The notes beneath the pieces were generated by a model, which had not been told where the DNA came from, did not search any database, and worked only from the letters and a program-made list of their open reading frames with translations. Positions 8,865 to 17,570 of a DNA stretch of 64,000 bases are shown piece after piece. Numbering within the stretch: position 1 is the first letter of the stretch; every line of letters begins with the position of its first letter. Origin of the DNA: Novosphingobium sp. KA1 (lineage in GTDB: Bacteria; Pseudomonadota; Alphaproteobacteria; Sphingomonadales; Sphingomonadaceae); NCBI RefSeq assembly GCF_017309955.1, contig NZ_CP021248.1:434001-498000 (forward strand), given 5' to 3'. Made by a program: the position numbers and the translations under genes.

Positions 8865-9038
8865 TCAGTTGAGGCCATTCTGTTCCTTGACGCCAGTTTC
8901 CTGTTCCTGGTCGAGTTTTTCTGCGTGCCAGATGTTGCGGCCGGCAAAAACCAGGACGATGACCGCAAGGATAACCGCGACTACGAAAATGCCCGCACGG
9001 CTCAGCCTCCGCTCGCTCGGTTGATTGGGCTTCTTCAT
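8865..9038 (-). CDS. Small single-span membrane protein, 57 aa
   Basis: The ATG at 9036-9038 overlaps the stop of the upstream 60-aa gene by four bases (ATGA). The product has a basic head (MKKPNQPSERRLSRAG), one strong hydrophobic helix (about residues 16-34, IFVVAVILAVIVLVFAG) and an acidic, glutamine-rich tail (EKLDQEQETGVKEQNGLN). It is likely an inner-membrane microprotein with the tail in the periplasm. No family was recognised; the coupling and composition make it a real gene. Confidence 0.6.
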   Translation of the reverse strand: MKKPNQPSERRLSRAGIFVVAVILAVIVLVFAGRNIWHAEKLDQEQETGVKEQNGLN

Positions 9039-9217
9039 GGCTTGTCAGCGCCTTTCGCGCGCTGGTCTTCCGGGTAATCCTCAGGCTTGACCGTTCCCAC
9101 GTTGGGGCGATCTTCCACCTTTTCGGGCTTCAGCGGACCTTCTTTTTGGCGACGGGGATCGACTGCGTCGGGACGGGCATCGCCCAAGGGGCCCCGCTTG
9201 CTGGCATTATCGTCCAT
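9035..9217 (-). CDS. Small hydrophilic protein, 60 aa
   Basis: 60 residues, highly charged and proline-rich (RPDAVDPRRQKEGPLKPEK, then NVGTVKPEDYPEDQRAKG), with no hydrophobic core and probably disordered. It lies 12 bases downstream of the hemerythrin gene on the same strand and overlaps the following membrane microprotein, so the three form a stress-type mini-operon. Function unknown. Confidence 0.55.
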   Translation of the reverse strand: MDDNASKRGPLGDARPDAVDPRRQKEGPLKPEKVEDRPNVGTVKPEDYPEDQRAKGADKP

Positions 9218-9229
9218 CAGGTCGCTCCT

Positions 9230-9739
9230 TTATGTTGTGACAAGGTTGACGGCAGTGGGCTTGGCTGCCGGCAATCCGCCCGATTTCGCCATCGCCAAGA
9301 GTTCGGTTTTGCGCGCCAACATACGGTCCCGCAGTTCAACGAGATCGACGTCTGTCTTGCGGCACTGTGCGAACATCCCCTCGGAGGGCATTTCCTCTTC
9401 GTGGACATGGTGCTTGATCTCTTCCGACAGCACCTTGACCTTGGCTGCAAAGAAGCTGTCTTCGGGCGCGGCGGCCTCGATGTCATTGATGAGAATCTTG
9501 GCGCCATCGTGTTCGACATAGGCTTCATCGAGAGTGTCATCTTCGATCTTGCCGCGGAAACTGGGGTAGAAGATCTCTTCCTCGATGGCCGTATGGATCT
9601 TGAGCTCAAGGCATATCTGATGGGAGATTGATTTCTTCTGCGAAGAACTTTTGGCGCTTTCAAACTTGTCGAAGAGTTCTTCGACTTTTCTATGATCGGC
9701 CTTCAGCAGGGCAATCGCGTCGGTGAAGGAATCTGTCAT
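9230..9739 (-). CDS. Hemerythrin-domain protein
   Basis: 169 residues with the HHE cation-binding four-helix pattern: LLKADHRKVEELF, IHTAIEEEIFYPS, YVEHDGAKILI and HHVHEEEMPSEG supply the His/Glu ligands for a di-iron centre. Such cytosolic proteins bind O2, NO or act in iron and oxidative stress handling. The C-terminal tail is alanine- and proline-rich. It heads a minus-strand group with two small proteins (9217-9035, 9038-8865). Confidence 0.85.
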   Translation of the reverse strand: MTDSFTDAIALLKADHRKVEELFDKFESAKSSSQKKSISHQICLELKIHTAIEEEIFYPSFRGKIEDDTLDEAYVEHDGAKILINDIEAAAPEDSFFAAKVKVLSEEIKHHVHEEEMPSEGMFAQCRKTDVDLVELRDRMLARKTELLAMAKSGGLPAAKPTAVNLVTT

Positions 9740-9895
9740 GGGATATCTCCGTTTTTTTAGTTATCTGCTGGTTAAGCGCGTCCCGGGCGGACTCGTTCCC
9801 CGAATTCGGCGTCCTTCGGCTCGCTGGATCCCGCGGGGATTAAAAAAAGAGGAAGGGCGTTAAAGATCGAGGCCCTGACCGCTTTTGTCGCGGGA

Positions 9896-10598
9896 CTAAT
9901 GCGCGCTGCCTGGCTCGGCCATCTTCCGGTGCTGTTCGGCGAGCATAGACTGAGGGACGACGCCGGCTGCCGCCACCTGCAACTTGTTGAACCAGCCAGA
10001 AACGACCGTGCCCTTTCCGGCCTGCAGCGCGTCCCAGCCATCCTTGGCGACTTTCGCAGGATCGGCCTTGCTGTCGTCGGCCCCGACATCGGTATCTTTG
10101 CCAAGCCCGGCACGGTCGAAGAAATTCGTATCGGTGACGCCTGGCATGAGAGTAGTCAGGGTAATGCCATCAAGGTCCTTCAGCTCATTGCGCAGCGCTT
10201 CTGTGAAGTTGTCGACGAATGCCTTGGTGCAGTTGTAAACGGCATTGAAGCTGCCGGGGATGAACCCGGCGATTGATCCCGTCACAAGTACCTTGCCGTC
10301 GTTCCGGGCGGCCATCGACTTCAGAACGCTTTGCAGGAGATAAAGGGTTCCGGTCAGATTGGTGTCGATAACATGCCGCCACTCGGAAACCTCCTGGTCG
10401 AGAAACGCATGGCCCAGGCCGTGGCCGGCATTGGCGCAGAGCAAGTCGATCTGCCGGCCGGTGGCACGCACGAGCAGAGCGTCGACGCCTTCGAGAGTTG
10501 ATAGATCGGCCTCCAGAGTTTCGACCGAGACGCCGAGCGCCTCCAACCCCGCCTTGGCATCGCCAAACGAAGTGTCGGCGGCCAACAACAGATCGTAG
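9896..10598 (-). pseudogene. SDR-family oxidoreductase, 3' part, split by IS66
   Basis: This is the C-terminal 231 residues of a short-chain dehydrogenase. It has DLLCANAGHG (the NAG motif), the catalytic serine in VTGSIAGFIPG, and YNCTKAF with the catalytic Tyr-x-x-x-Lys. The glycine-rich cofactor loop is missing because the first 29 codons lie at 13723-13809 on the far side of the element. Joining them at the duplicated GATCGTAG gives GYDLLLAADTSF and a 260-residue SDR. A TTG at 10588 could start translation, but the product could not bind NAD(P). Confidence 0.85.
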
Positions 10599-10634
10599 GT
10601 TAGCGGTGCGAGAACCCCACGTTGACGCTGCTGG

Positions 10635-11246
10635 TTATCGGATTTCGATGTTTCGGGCGCCGCCGATGCTGACGTGAAGCATCTCGACCAGCTCTGGAAC
10701 GATTTTCCAGGATTGAGCCAGGATCTCGCCGGCCTGGCCGCGTAGTGCGTTCTGGCGTTGATCCTCGGGCATCATTGTCGTGCAATGACCGAGGATGGCG
10801 GTCAGTGGGTGGCCGATTTCCGGATTGGATATGTGCGGCTTCCAGTCGTCGATGCTGAGCCGCATGCCGAGGTAGAAGCCATTGGCGAAGTCCTCCAGGA
10901 GAACTTCGCCAGCGTCCGTGCGCATGTAAATGGGGGCATAGCGCTTCGGTCCGCCGGACAGGGTCGCGCCAATCTGGCTATACCGCTGGAAGATCGTGTT
11001 GCGGACAGCCTCCTCGATACTGCCATCCGGCGCCCAGGCGATGCCGTCTCCGACTATGGGGCGCAGCCAGTCTTCGGGAGGAATGAACTGGGGCGATACG
11101 ACAAGCGCGGCGAGATAGCCGTCGATCATCGATACGCCCGGCATCGGATGCTCGCGAGTGGCCAGCCATTCCTCAAGCTTTTCATGCGTGAGGATGCGCG
11201 CTCTTCTGGGCTTCTTTGGGCGCTTGAAGCGACTGGTGCTACTCAT
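10635..11246 (-). CDS. UPF0149 (YecA-like) passenger protein of IS66
   Basis: 203 residues. The core LATREHPMPGVSMIDGYLAALVVSP with IPPEDWLRPI, and later FYLGMRLSIDDWKPH, fits the UPF0149/YecA family. Such genes are common at the 3' end of alphaproteobacterial IS66 elements. The usual C-terminal SEC-C zinc motif is not seen. It overlaps the tnpC stop by four bases. The role in transposition is unknown. Confidence 0.7.
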   Translation of the reverse strand: MSSTSRFKRPKKPRRARILTHEKLEEWLATREHPMPGVSMIDGYLAALVVSPQFIPPEDWLRPIVGDGIAWAPDGSIEEAVRNTIFQRYSQIGATLSGGPKRYAPIYMRTDAGEVLLEDFANGFYLGMRLSIDDWKPHISNPEIGHPLTAILGHCTTMMPEDQRQNALRGQAGEILAQSWKIVPELVEMLHVSIGGARNIEIR

Positions 11247-12793
11247 GCGGCCAGTCGCATAGCGGTCGGTTCAGCGGGGCGCCAGTTCCATGCCAGGAGC
11301 TGCTCGAGATCATTGCTGAGGACTTCACCCGAGACCATCCGGGCCAGCACATCGTTCAGCCAGGTGTAGGGATCGAGCCCGTTCAGTTTTGCTGTCTGAA
11401 GCAGGGAAGCGAGCACCGCCCACGTATGGGCCCCGCCTTCGTTGCCGGCGAACAGACTATTGCGGCGTCCGATTCCAATCGGGCGCATTTGCCGCTCGAT
11501 CATGTTGTTATCGACCTCGACGCGGCCATCTTCGAGGAACAGGTTGAGGCCGCGCCAGTGGCCCTGAGCATAGCGGATGTGCCCAGCCAGATCCGAGACC
11601 TGCGAGACGCGCGGCAAGGTATCGTCGAGCAGCGCCTTGAGTTCCTCCATGATCGGCCTGGACTTCTCCTGCCGCGTGAGCAGCCGGTGCTCGGCACTGG
11701 TGCCACGGATTTCCGCCTCGATCCGATAAATGCGACTGAGCAGAGTGATGATCTGCGCGGTGATCGGCGATCGGGTGCTTTTATGAAGGTCCACGAAGCG
11801 TCGCCGCAGATGCGCGAGGCAGAACGCGAGCCGGATATCTCCGGACAACTCGTCCGGGTTCTCGAAGGCCTTATAGGCACGATAGCCATCGACCTGGAGC
11901 ACGCCCTGATAGCGTCCAAGCTGCTCGGATATCGTGCGATGGCTTCGGGAACGGGCATGGACATAGCACACCGCCGGCGGTGCCGGACCATTCCAGGGGC
12001 GATCATCGGTTCCATGGGCCCAGAACTGGTCGATGCGGACTTTGCCGTTGCCACCTCCAACCACAGGCATCCGGGTTTCATCGACGTGGATGCGGGGATG
12101 ACTATGGATTGCCCGCAGTTGCAGATCGTAGAGGCCTTCGAGCCACCAGGCTGCGCACTTCAGCCAGCGTGTCAGCGTCGATCGATCAATCTGCAGGCCA
12201 TGCCCTGCCAGCATCTGGGCCTGGCGATAAACCGGAAGATACCATGCGAAGCGCTGTGTCACGATCCAGGCGATCAGCGAGGTTGTCGCCATTCCGCCTT
12301 CGATCATCCTGCGCGGCGCCGGTGCCTGGACGATGCCGCCCTCACAGGTCCGGCAAGCGTACTTGGGGCGGACGGTCGCAATCACACGCAGGATGGCCGG
12401 CACGATGTCGAGCGCCTCGCTCACGTCCTCGCCGATTTTATGCATGCCGCCCTGACAGCAGGCACACTGCGTGCTTTCAGGTTCGATGACGTGAATGATC
12501 CGGGGCAGATGCTTGGGTAGAGCGCCGATGTTGCGCCTGGCACGAGGCTTTACCCCCATGGGCATCGGATCATCGTTGGCTGCTGGCGCCACGTGAACGG
12601 CACTCAGGTCCCCCAGATCGAGGCACCCTTGCTCGTCCAGAACGACGCGCGCTTTTTCGGAGCGCGAACCGAACAACATCGCCTTATAGGTCTGCAACAG
12701 CCTGGAGGCCGCCGCGAGTTCGGCCTCCAGTTCCGCCACCCGGCGGGTCATCGCATCGAGTGCGTCAGCCTGATTTTCCGGGGGTCGGGTCAC
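11243..12793 (-). CDS. tnpC: IS66 transposase TnpC
   Basis: 516 residues. The coiled-coil N terminus (AELEAELAAASRLLQTYKAM), MLFGSRSEKARV, the zinc pair CACCQGG/CRTCEGG, the catalytic block HVDETRMPVVG with a later CLAHLRRRF, and the C-terminal NNMIERQMRPIGIGRRNSLF are all present. Length and blocks are normal, so it is probably functional. Confidence 0.92.
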   Translation of the reverse strand: MTRPPENQADALDAMTRRVAELEAELAAASRLLQTYKAMLFGSRSEKARVVLDEQGCLDLGDLSAVHVAPAANDDPMPMGVKPRARRNIGALPKHLPRIIHVIEPESTQCACCQGGMHKIGEDVSEALDIVPAILRVIATVRPKYACRTCEGGIVQAPAPRRMIEGGMATTSLIAWIVTQRFAWYLPVYRQAQMLAGHGLQIDRSTLTRWLKCAAWWLEGLYDLQLRAIHSHPRIHVDETRMPVVGGGNGKVRIDQFWAHGTDDRPWNGPAPPAVCYVHARSRSHRTISEQLGRYQGVLQVDGYRAYKAFENPDELSGDIRLAFCLAHLRRRFVDLHKSTRSPITAQIITLLSRIYRIEAEIRGTSAEHRLLTRQEKSRPIMEELKALLDDTLPRVSQVSDLAGHIRYAQGHWRGLNLFLEDGRVEVDNNMIERQMRPIGIGRRNSLFAGNEGGAHTWAVLASLLQTAKLNGLDPYTWLNDVLARMVSGEVLSNDLEQLLAWNWRPAEPTAMRLAA

Positions 12794-12843
12794 CCGATTT
12801 TGTTAGCACACAATCGCGCAAAAACCCATAAAAACCGGCACTT

Positions 12844-13197
12844 TCACCCTGCCATGTCGGGCTTTTTTATCGGGTTTTCCTCAAGGCGGCGCCAGTCCAT
12901 TCCGCCCAGCAGCAGCGTCATCTGCGCCGAGGTCAGCTTGATCACCCCGCCTGTCACGGGCGGCCAGAAGAACTTCCCAGCCTCCAGCCATTTTGTCACC
13001 ATGATGGTTCCGGAGCCGTCAAAATGCAGGAGCTTCAAACGGTCCATCCGCTTCGACCGGAACACGAAGACATCACTGGAATAGGGATCTCGGCCCAACT
13101 CGTTGGCCACCAGCGAGGCGAGCCTGTTGATACCGGCCCTGAAGTCGATCGGGCCCGACACCAGCACGACTTTCAGATCGCTGCGCCCGCCGATCAT
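12844..13197 (-). CDS. tnpB: IS66 TnpB (Orf2) accessory protein
   Basis: 117 residues from the ATG at 13197, which overlaps the tnpA stop as ATGA; a longer frame to 13218 would begin inside tnpA. The core motifs VVLVSGPIDFRAGINRLA, DVFVFRSKRMDRLKLLHFDG and KLTSAQMTLLLGGMDWRR are those of IS66 Orf2. It is required together with TnpA and TnpC for movement of this element class. Confidence 0.9.
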   Translation of the reverse strand: MIGGRSDLKVVLVSGPIDFRAGINRLASLVANELGRDPYSSDVFVFRSKRMDRLKLLHFDGSGTIMVTKWLEAGKFFWPPVTGGVIKLTSAQMTLLLGGMDWRRLEENPIKKPDMAG

Positions 13198-13637
13198 CGC
13201 TGACGCAGCGCCTCGCAAACAACCCTCAGGACGCCCGCGTCCACCGCGCCGCGCACCACGACGTGGGCGCCGTCGAACCCAATCTCGAGACTGCCTTCCG
13301 GAGCCCGCGTGCCATCGTCGACTTCCAGCGGCACAAACGAGATCGGCTCCATCGCCGCCCGGTCGCGCACCGTTCGCCGCCAGTAATGGAGCAAGCCCGG
13401 GCTCATGCCATGGCGCCGCGCCACCGCGCTGATGTTGGCGCCCGGCTCAAAGCTTTCCGCAGTGATCCGCGCCTTCTCGTGTGCATCCCACCGTCGGTTG
13501 CGCTTCTGCGGGCCCAGGATTGTCGCTTCGGCTACATCCGACTTCGCACTATGCGGCACACCGTTCCAATGCGTATTCGCACACCGTGCCGCACTGTTTA
13601 AATCGCCGTTCAAACCACTGGCGTCATCATCGAGCAT
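13194..13637 (-). CDS. tnpA: IS66 TnpA (Orf1) accessory protein
   Basis: 147 residues. The HTH region RRWDAHEKARITAESFEPG followed by ISAVARRHGMSPGLLHYWR is the IS66 Orf1 DNA-binding domain. The C-terminal strand region (FVPLEVDDGT, GSLEIGFDGAHVVV) is also typical. It is the first gene of the element's minus-strand operon, about 65 bases inside the right terminal repeat. Confidence 0.85.
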   Translation of the reverse strand: MLDDDASGLNGDLNSAARCANTHWNGVPHSAKSDVAEATILGPQKRNRRWDAHEKARITAESFEPGANISAVARRHGMSPGLLHYWRRTVRDRAAMEPISFVPLEVDDGTRAPEGSLEIGFDGAHVVVRGAVDAGVLRVVCEALRQR

Positions 13638-13721
13638 CTTGCCATCTCCGCTGCCAATTCAAAGGCAGGGTCATTGGCTCAGCAATCAGCGCCGTCTACG
13701 TGGGGCGCTCGCATCGCTAAC

Positions 13722-13809
13722 GATCGTAGCCGTCTTTGGCCGCGAGCTTGGCCAGCTCAAGGCCAATGCCGCTAGATGCGCCGGTGATCACAGCAAATTT
13801 ATTCGTCAT
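13722..13809 (-). pseudogene. SDR-family oxidoreductase, detached 5' end
   Basis: The ATG at 13807-13809, with a CAGGAGA ribosome site, opens MTNKFAVITGASSGIGLELA. This contains the TGxxxGIG cofactor loop of short-chain dehydrogenases. It runs 29 codons to GYD and is cut by IS66; the frame inside the element stops at once. The remainder is at 9896-10598. It lies 117 bases downstream of the alcohol dehydrogenase on the same strand, so the intact gene was probably part of that operon. Confidence 0.85.
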
Positions 13810-13926
13810 GGGTTTCTCCTGCAGACAAGATTCGAACGGCCGCCGAATGGCCGGCGTGAGCCGGAAGCCACTCGGGACCGGCCGTTAGTTCCGCGACCTC
13901 GGGGAGGGCCGTAGCCCTCCAACTCG

Positions 13927-15120
13927 TCAAGGCACCCGCGCGAGGTCGAGGCCAGGCTTCAGTACGACCTTGGTCACCTCGTTCTGCTTGTCATGGAACA
14001 TCTTGTAGCCATCGGGCGCCTGCTCGAGGGGCAGACGGTGGCTGATGAGGAAGGTCGTATCGATCTTCTCTTCCATGATCGCATTCAGCAGCCCGGGCAG
14101 GTAGTGCTGGACGTGGATCTGGCCGGTCTTGAGCGTCAGGCCCTTCTCCATGAATGCACCTAGCGGGAACTTGTCGACGAACCCGCCGTAAACTGCCGGC
14201 ATCGACACTCGGCCTCCCTTTCGGCACGCCAGGATGGCCTGCCGGATCGAATGGGTGCGGTCGGTTCCCAGAAACGTGGATGCTTTGATCTGGTCCCAGA
14301 CATTGTCGGCGAAGAAACCGTGCGCCTCGAGCCCGACCGCATCGATGCAGGCATCGGGTCCGATGCCGCCGGTCATCTCCATCAGAGCCTCATAGGTCTT
14401 GGTCTCTTCGAAGTTGATCGTTTCGGCTCCGAACTTTCGGGCGAGTTCAAGCCGGTGCGGAAAGTGATCGATGGCGATGACCCGCTCGGCGCCCATCAGA
14501 AACGCCGACTGGACGGAAAACAGCCCGACCGGGCCGCATCCCCAGACCGCTACCGTGTCGCCCGGCTCGATCTCGGCATTCTCCGCTGCCTGCCAACCGG
14601 TGGGCAAAATGTCGGATAGGAAGAGGACCTTGTCATCTTCAATCCCATCCGGAATCACAATCGGCCCGACGTCGGAAAACGGGACGCGAACATATTCCGC
14701 CTGGCCGCCGGCATAGCCTCCGGTCATGTGGCTGTAGCCGAAAAGGCCGGACATGGGCTGTCCGTAGAGTGTCTGCGCGATGTCCTTGTTGTCGGCGGGC
14801 AGGCCATTGTCGCATGCAGAATACTGATGCTTCGAGCAATGGAAGCAGGATCCGCAGGCAATGGTAAAGGGGACGACCACGCGTTGCCCCTTCTTGAGCG
14901 TGGAATCCTTGCCGATCTCGACGACCTCGCCCATGAATTCGTGGCCGAGGATGTCACCCGCCTGCATCGTCGGTATGTAACCGTCGTAGAGATGAAGGTC
15001 CGAGCCGCAGATCGCGGTGGAAGTGATCTTGATGATGGCATCGCGTGGATTGAGAATTTCGGGATCATCGACGGTGTCGACGCGAACGTCGTGCTTCCCG
15101 TGCCAGGTCAACGCGCGCAT
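13927..15120 (-). CDS. Zinc-dependent alcohol dehydrogenase (formaldehyde-dehydrogenase-like MDR)
   Basis: 397 residues. The catalytic zinc ligands are Cys38 in AICGSDLH and His60-Glu61 in [10 protein letters not shown]. The structural zinc cysteines sit in [17 protein letters not shown]. The NAD(P)-binding loop is [15 protein letters not shown]. It resembles the FDH-like medium-chain dehydrogenases that oxidise aldehydes or alcohols, often glutathione-independent. The start overlaps the stop of an upstream SRPBCC gene (TGATG), and the split SDR follows, so this was a three-gene redox operon of which only this member is now whole. Confidence 0.88.
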   Translation of the reverse strand: MRALTWHGKHDVRVDTVDDPEILNPRDAIIKITSTAICGSDLHLYDGYIPTMQAGDILGHEFMGEVVEIGKDSTLKKGQRVVVPFTIACGSCFHCSKHQYSACDNGLPADNKDIAQTLYGQPMSGLFGYSHMTGGYAGGQAEYVRVPFSDVGPIVIPDGIEDDKVLFLSDILPTGWQAAENAEIEPGDTVAVWGCGPVGLFSVQSAFLMGAERVIAIDHFPHRLELARKFGAETINFEETKTYEALMEMTGGIGPDACIDAVGLEAHGFFADNVWDQIKASTFLGTDRTHSIRQAILACRKGGRVSMPAVYGGFVDKFPLGAFMEKGLTLKTGQIHVQHYLPGLLNAIMEEKIDTTFLISHRLPLEQAPDGYKMFHDKQNEVTKVVLKPGLDLARVP

Positions 15121-15713
15121 CAGGCGTTCTCCTTGTCGAGCTGTTTGCGAGTGCGCGCCGCAGTTGCGACCTCGCCGGTTTCCATGAATTGCTTGAAACG
15201 CCGCAGGTCGCGCCGCGCCTGGATGGCGGGCTCACGCTGGAACATCTTTGCGACGATCTTGCCGACTAACCCTGCCGGCGGATCGTACAGGATTGTCGCC
15301 GTCACCCAGGTACCTCGGCCACCGGGCGCATCGCTGAACTCGATCCGGCCGCTGTTGGGAACGTCGGCGCCTTCTTCTGTTGTCCATGCGATGAGTTCGC
15401 CCGGCGTTTCTTCGGTAATGACGGAAGTTCATTCGACCGAGCGCCCGCCCGGTGCCCGAACCGTCCAGCGAGATCGCCCGCCATCCAGATTTTCTACGCA
15501 AATGACGTTGTCGAGAAATTTGGGGAGGTTCGAGAAGTCTCGCCAGACGGCAAAAAGGTGGTCTCGCGGGCAATTGATCGTAACGGTCTTGCTGGAAAGA
15601 GTGTCACCTTTGGCCTCATCGAGCTCGCTGGCGACTCTCTGCGCCCTTCTGCCGTCCTTGGCGGTGGTCAAGGGGGCATCGTCGTGCCCCGTGCGATCGC
15701 GCACGTCGCCCAT
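15120..15713 (-). pseudogene. SRPBCC (cyclase/dehydrase-like) protein with an in-frame TGA
   Basis: The frame from the ATG at 15713 reads SSKTVTINCPRDHLFAVWRDF and then VENLDGGRSRWTVRAPGG, the start of an SRPBCC fold. It stops at TGA (15429-15431) after GGRSVE. The same frame continues without a gap to 15120: TSVITEETPGELIAWTTEEG, then TWVTATILYDPPAG and a basic tail. The stop sits where a tryptophan (TGG) is expected, so a single G-to-A change explains it. If the codon is not read through, only the first 94 of about 197 residues are made. The family binds hydrophobic ligands; function here unknown. Confidence 0.8.
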
Positions 15714-16015
15714 TCACTCACTCCCACTGGTCTGAAAATCGGCTTCAAGACGGCAACGCTTTTGACGCCGCATTAGTCGCCGCAGTCTGTCCGTTTTGCG
15801 ATAAAGCGGGGCAAGGAGCCGCCCGAATATGCGGAGGTTAATTCAGGTTACTCGCCAGCGTCGCCACGCAAGCGCCGGGGTGGACGTTTTCTGAGGCAAG
15901 GAGGATATCTGTCGATGCGGAGGCGGGGTGGCAGATGCGATGATCCCGCCCTCGAAAGCTCCGGAACGACGCGGCGATCCGCGAATTAAAGAAGTCTGCC
16001 CGAAGGAGAGGACAG

Positions 16016-16921
16016 ATGGCTGCACGTCCATACTGGAAAGGCCAGATCCGCCTGGCGCTCGTTTCGATCCCTGTCGAGATATATTCCGCCACTAGGAGCG
16101 GAGCCACGATCGCCTTCAATCAAATCCACGAGCCTTCGGGCCAGCGTATCAAATATGAAAAGGTCGTGCCCGGCATTGGTCCAGTGGACGTCGAGGACAT
16201 CGTCAAGGGCTTCGAGTATGCCAAGGGAGAGTATGTCCTGCTCGACGAAAAGGAGATCGAGGGCGTCAAGCTCGAGAGCAAAAAGACCCTCGAGCTAACC
16301 CAGTTCGTCGACGCGCATGATGTCGACATGATCTATTTCGAAAAGCCGTATTACGTCGTGCCGGCCGACGATCTGGCAGAGGAGGCGTTCATCGTCCTTC
16401 GCGAAGCGCTGCGGCGCACCCGCAAGATAGGGTTGGGGCAACTCGCCATGCGCGGCCGGGAGTACGTCGTCAGCATCAAAGCCTGTGGGCGCGGCATGGT
16501 GATGGAGACGCTGCGCTACGCCGACGAGGTAAACAAGGCGACGAGCTATTTTCGCGACATCGGCGATACGGATCCCGACGAGGAGTTGCTCGACCTGGCT
16601 ACCACGCTGATCGACAAGAAGACCGGCAAATTCGACGCGGCCGAATTTCACGATCGCTATGCCGATGCCTTGAAAGAGCTCATCGAGCGAAAAAAGAAGG
16701 GCAAGACGCTCAACATCGATTCCGACGACAGCGGCAAGGATCCGCGCGGCTCGAACGTCGTCGATCTGATGGCGGCGCTCAAAAACTCGCTCGGCAGCAC
16801 GGGCAGGGCGGCGACCAAAACGACTGCCAAGAAGCCAGCCGCCAAGAAAACTGCGAAGCCCGCCGCCAAGAAACCGGCCACCAAATCGGCTGCGAAGCCA
16901 TCGACGCGCAAGCGGGCCTGA
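16016..16921 (+). CDS. ku: Ku, DNA end-binding protein of bacterial NHEJ
   Basis: 301 residues. It begins MAARPYWKGQIRLALVSIPV, the hallmark N terminus of bacterial Ku, and continues with the beta-barrel core (about residues 10-210) including YVVPADDLAEEAF. The C-terminal 60 residues are Lys/Ala/Pro repeats of the AAKK type, the DNA-binding extension seen in many bacterial Ku proteins. Ku homodimers ring broken DNA ends and recruit LigD. A GGAGAGG site precedes the start. The partner ligD lies 1.7 kb downstream on the same strand but is broken by an insertion sequence. Confidence 0.95.
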   Translation: MAARPYWKGQIRLALVSIPVEIYSATRSGATIAFNQIHEPSGQRIKYEKVVPGIGPVDVEDIVKGFEYAKGEYVLLDEKEIEGVKLESKKTLELTQFVDAHDVDMIYFEKPYYVVPADDLAEEAFIVLREALRRTRKIGLGQLAMRGREYVVSIKACGRGMVMETLRYADEVNKATSYFRDIGDTDPDEELLDLATTLIDKKTGKFDAAEFHDRYADALKELIERKKKGKTLNIDSDDSGKDPRGSNVVDLMAALKNSLGSTGRAATKTTAKKPAAKKTAKPAAKKPATKSAAKPSTRKRA

Positions 16922-16924
16922 GCC

Positions 16925-17185
16925 GTGACGGAAAGCCTCGACCATCCCGCCCCTGCGCTTGGGGACGATGATGCCGCTTTTGCCGAAGGGGCGATAACGC
17001 TTTGGGCCAACCTCCTGACACTGATCGGCACGCATCTTCGCGAGACAGGCATGCCGAGACAGGAGGTGCTTGACATGCTTGCCATGCTGCACGAGACAAA
17101 TGAGGAGACCATCCGCTCGCCGCGCGCCCGCGCGGTGGCATCGCGGCATCTGATGTCGGTTTATCGTGCACTTGGTGAAGCCTGA
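16925..17185 (+). CDS. Small protein of unknown function, 86 aa, after ku
   Basis: It starts at GTG three bases after the ku stop, so it is probably coupled. The product is mildly acidic and helical (AAFAEGAITLWANLLTLIG, then MPRQEVLDMLAMLHETN, ending HLMSVYRALGEA). No family was recognised. Position suggests a Ku-linked accessory or merely a passenger of the ku transcript. It is convergent with the KTSC gene, four bases from its stop. Confidence 0.55.
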   Translation: MTESLDHPAPALGDDDAAFAEGAITLWANLLTLIGTHLRETGMPRQEVLDMLAMLHETNEETIRSPRARAVASRHLMSVYRALGEA

Positions 17186-17189
17186 TCGC

Positions 17190-17432
17190 TCAGCCATTTG
17201 GCCCGAAGCGCTTGCGCCCGGGATTTCGCAGGTGCCGGAAATGGTCCTTGATACGCGCGTTGAAGAATGTCCCCGCAGAAGGCGCTCTGCAGAACGCCTC
17301 AAAGAGGGGTGCAGGCACGTCGTAATAAAGATAATCGCCGGTCTGGTAGAACGAGATCCTGAGGGTCCCTGCCTCGTCGTCGTAGGCGATTTGATCGATG
17401 ATCGAGGACTCAGAGAAACTATGCGTGCGCAT
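17190..17432 (-). CDS. KTSC-domain protein, 80 aa
   Basis: The start at 17432 (MRTHSFSESSIIDQIAYDDE) fits the KTSC family. The domain is complete: a beta segment LRISFYQTGDYLYYDVPAPLF followed by EAFCRAPSAGTFFNARIKDHF. The signature 'APSAGxFFN' is characteristic. KTSC domains occur alone or fused to lysyl-tRNA-synthetase-like or RNA-processing modules and have no settled role. A frame extended to 17615 overlaps the next gene's region and has no family match. Confidence 0.7.
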   Translation of the reverse strand: MRTHSFSESSIIDQIAYDDEAGTLRISFYQTGDYLYYDVPAPLFEAFCRAPSAGTFFNARIKDHFRHLRNPGRKRFGPNG

Positions 17433-17570
17433 ATCATACCGAGCGCACGGGGCAGCGGCTCGTTCCCGGCTCAGCCACGATCCGACTGCATTGCCGGGAA
17501 GACGGCCAATGCTGAGTTCGAAAGTCGGCAAAAATCCTACTTCGGGCCAGTCGCCGAGGATTTCCAGTAA

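Larger units (their letters stand above)
10599..13721 (-). mobile_element. IS66-family insertion sequence, 3123 bp, with 8-bp target duplication
   Basis: The ends read GTTAGCGGTGCGAGAACCCC (10599-10618) and, inverted, GTTAGCGATGCGAGCGCCCC (13702-13721), 17 of 20 identical. GATCGTAG flanks both sides (10591-10598 and 13722-13729). Genes on the minus strand are tnpA, tnpB, tnpC and a UPF0149-type passenger. It differs in sequence from the IS66 copy at 5958-8759, so it is a separate arrival. It splits an SDR gene after codon 29. Confidence 0.93.

Noticed and set aside
15232..15573. Frameshift explanation for the SRPBCC gene
   Set aside because: The two halves are in the same frame; a single TGA explains the break without any indel.
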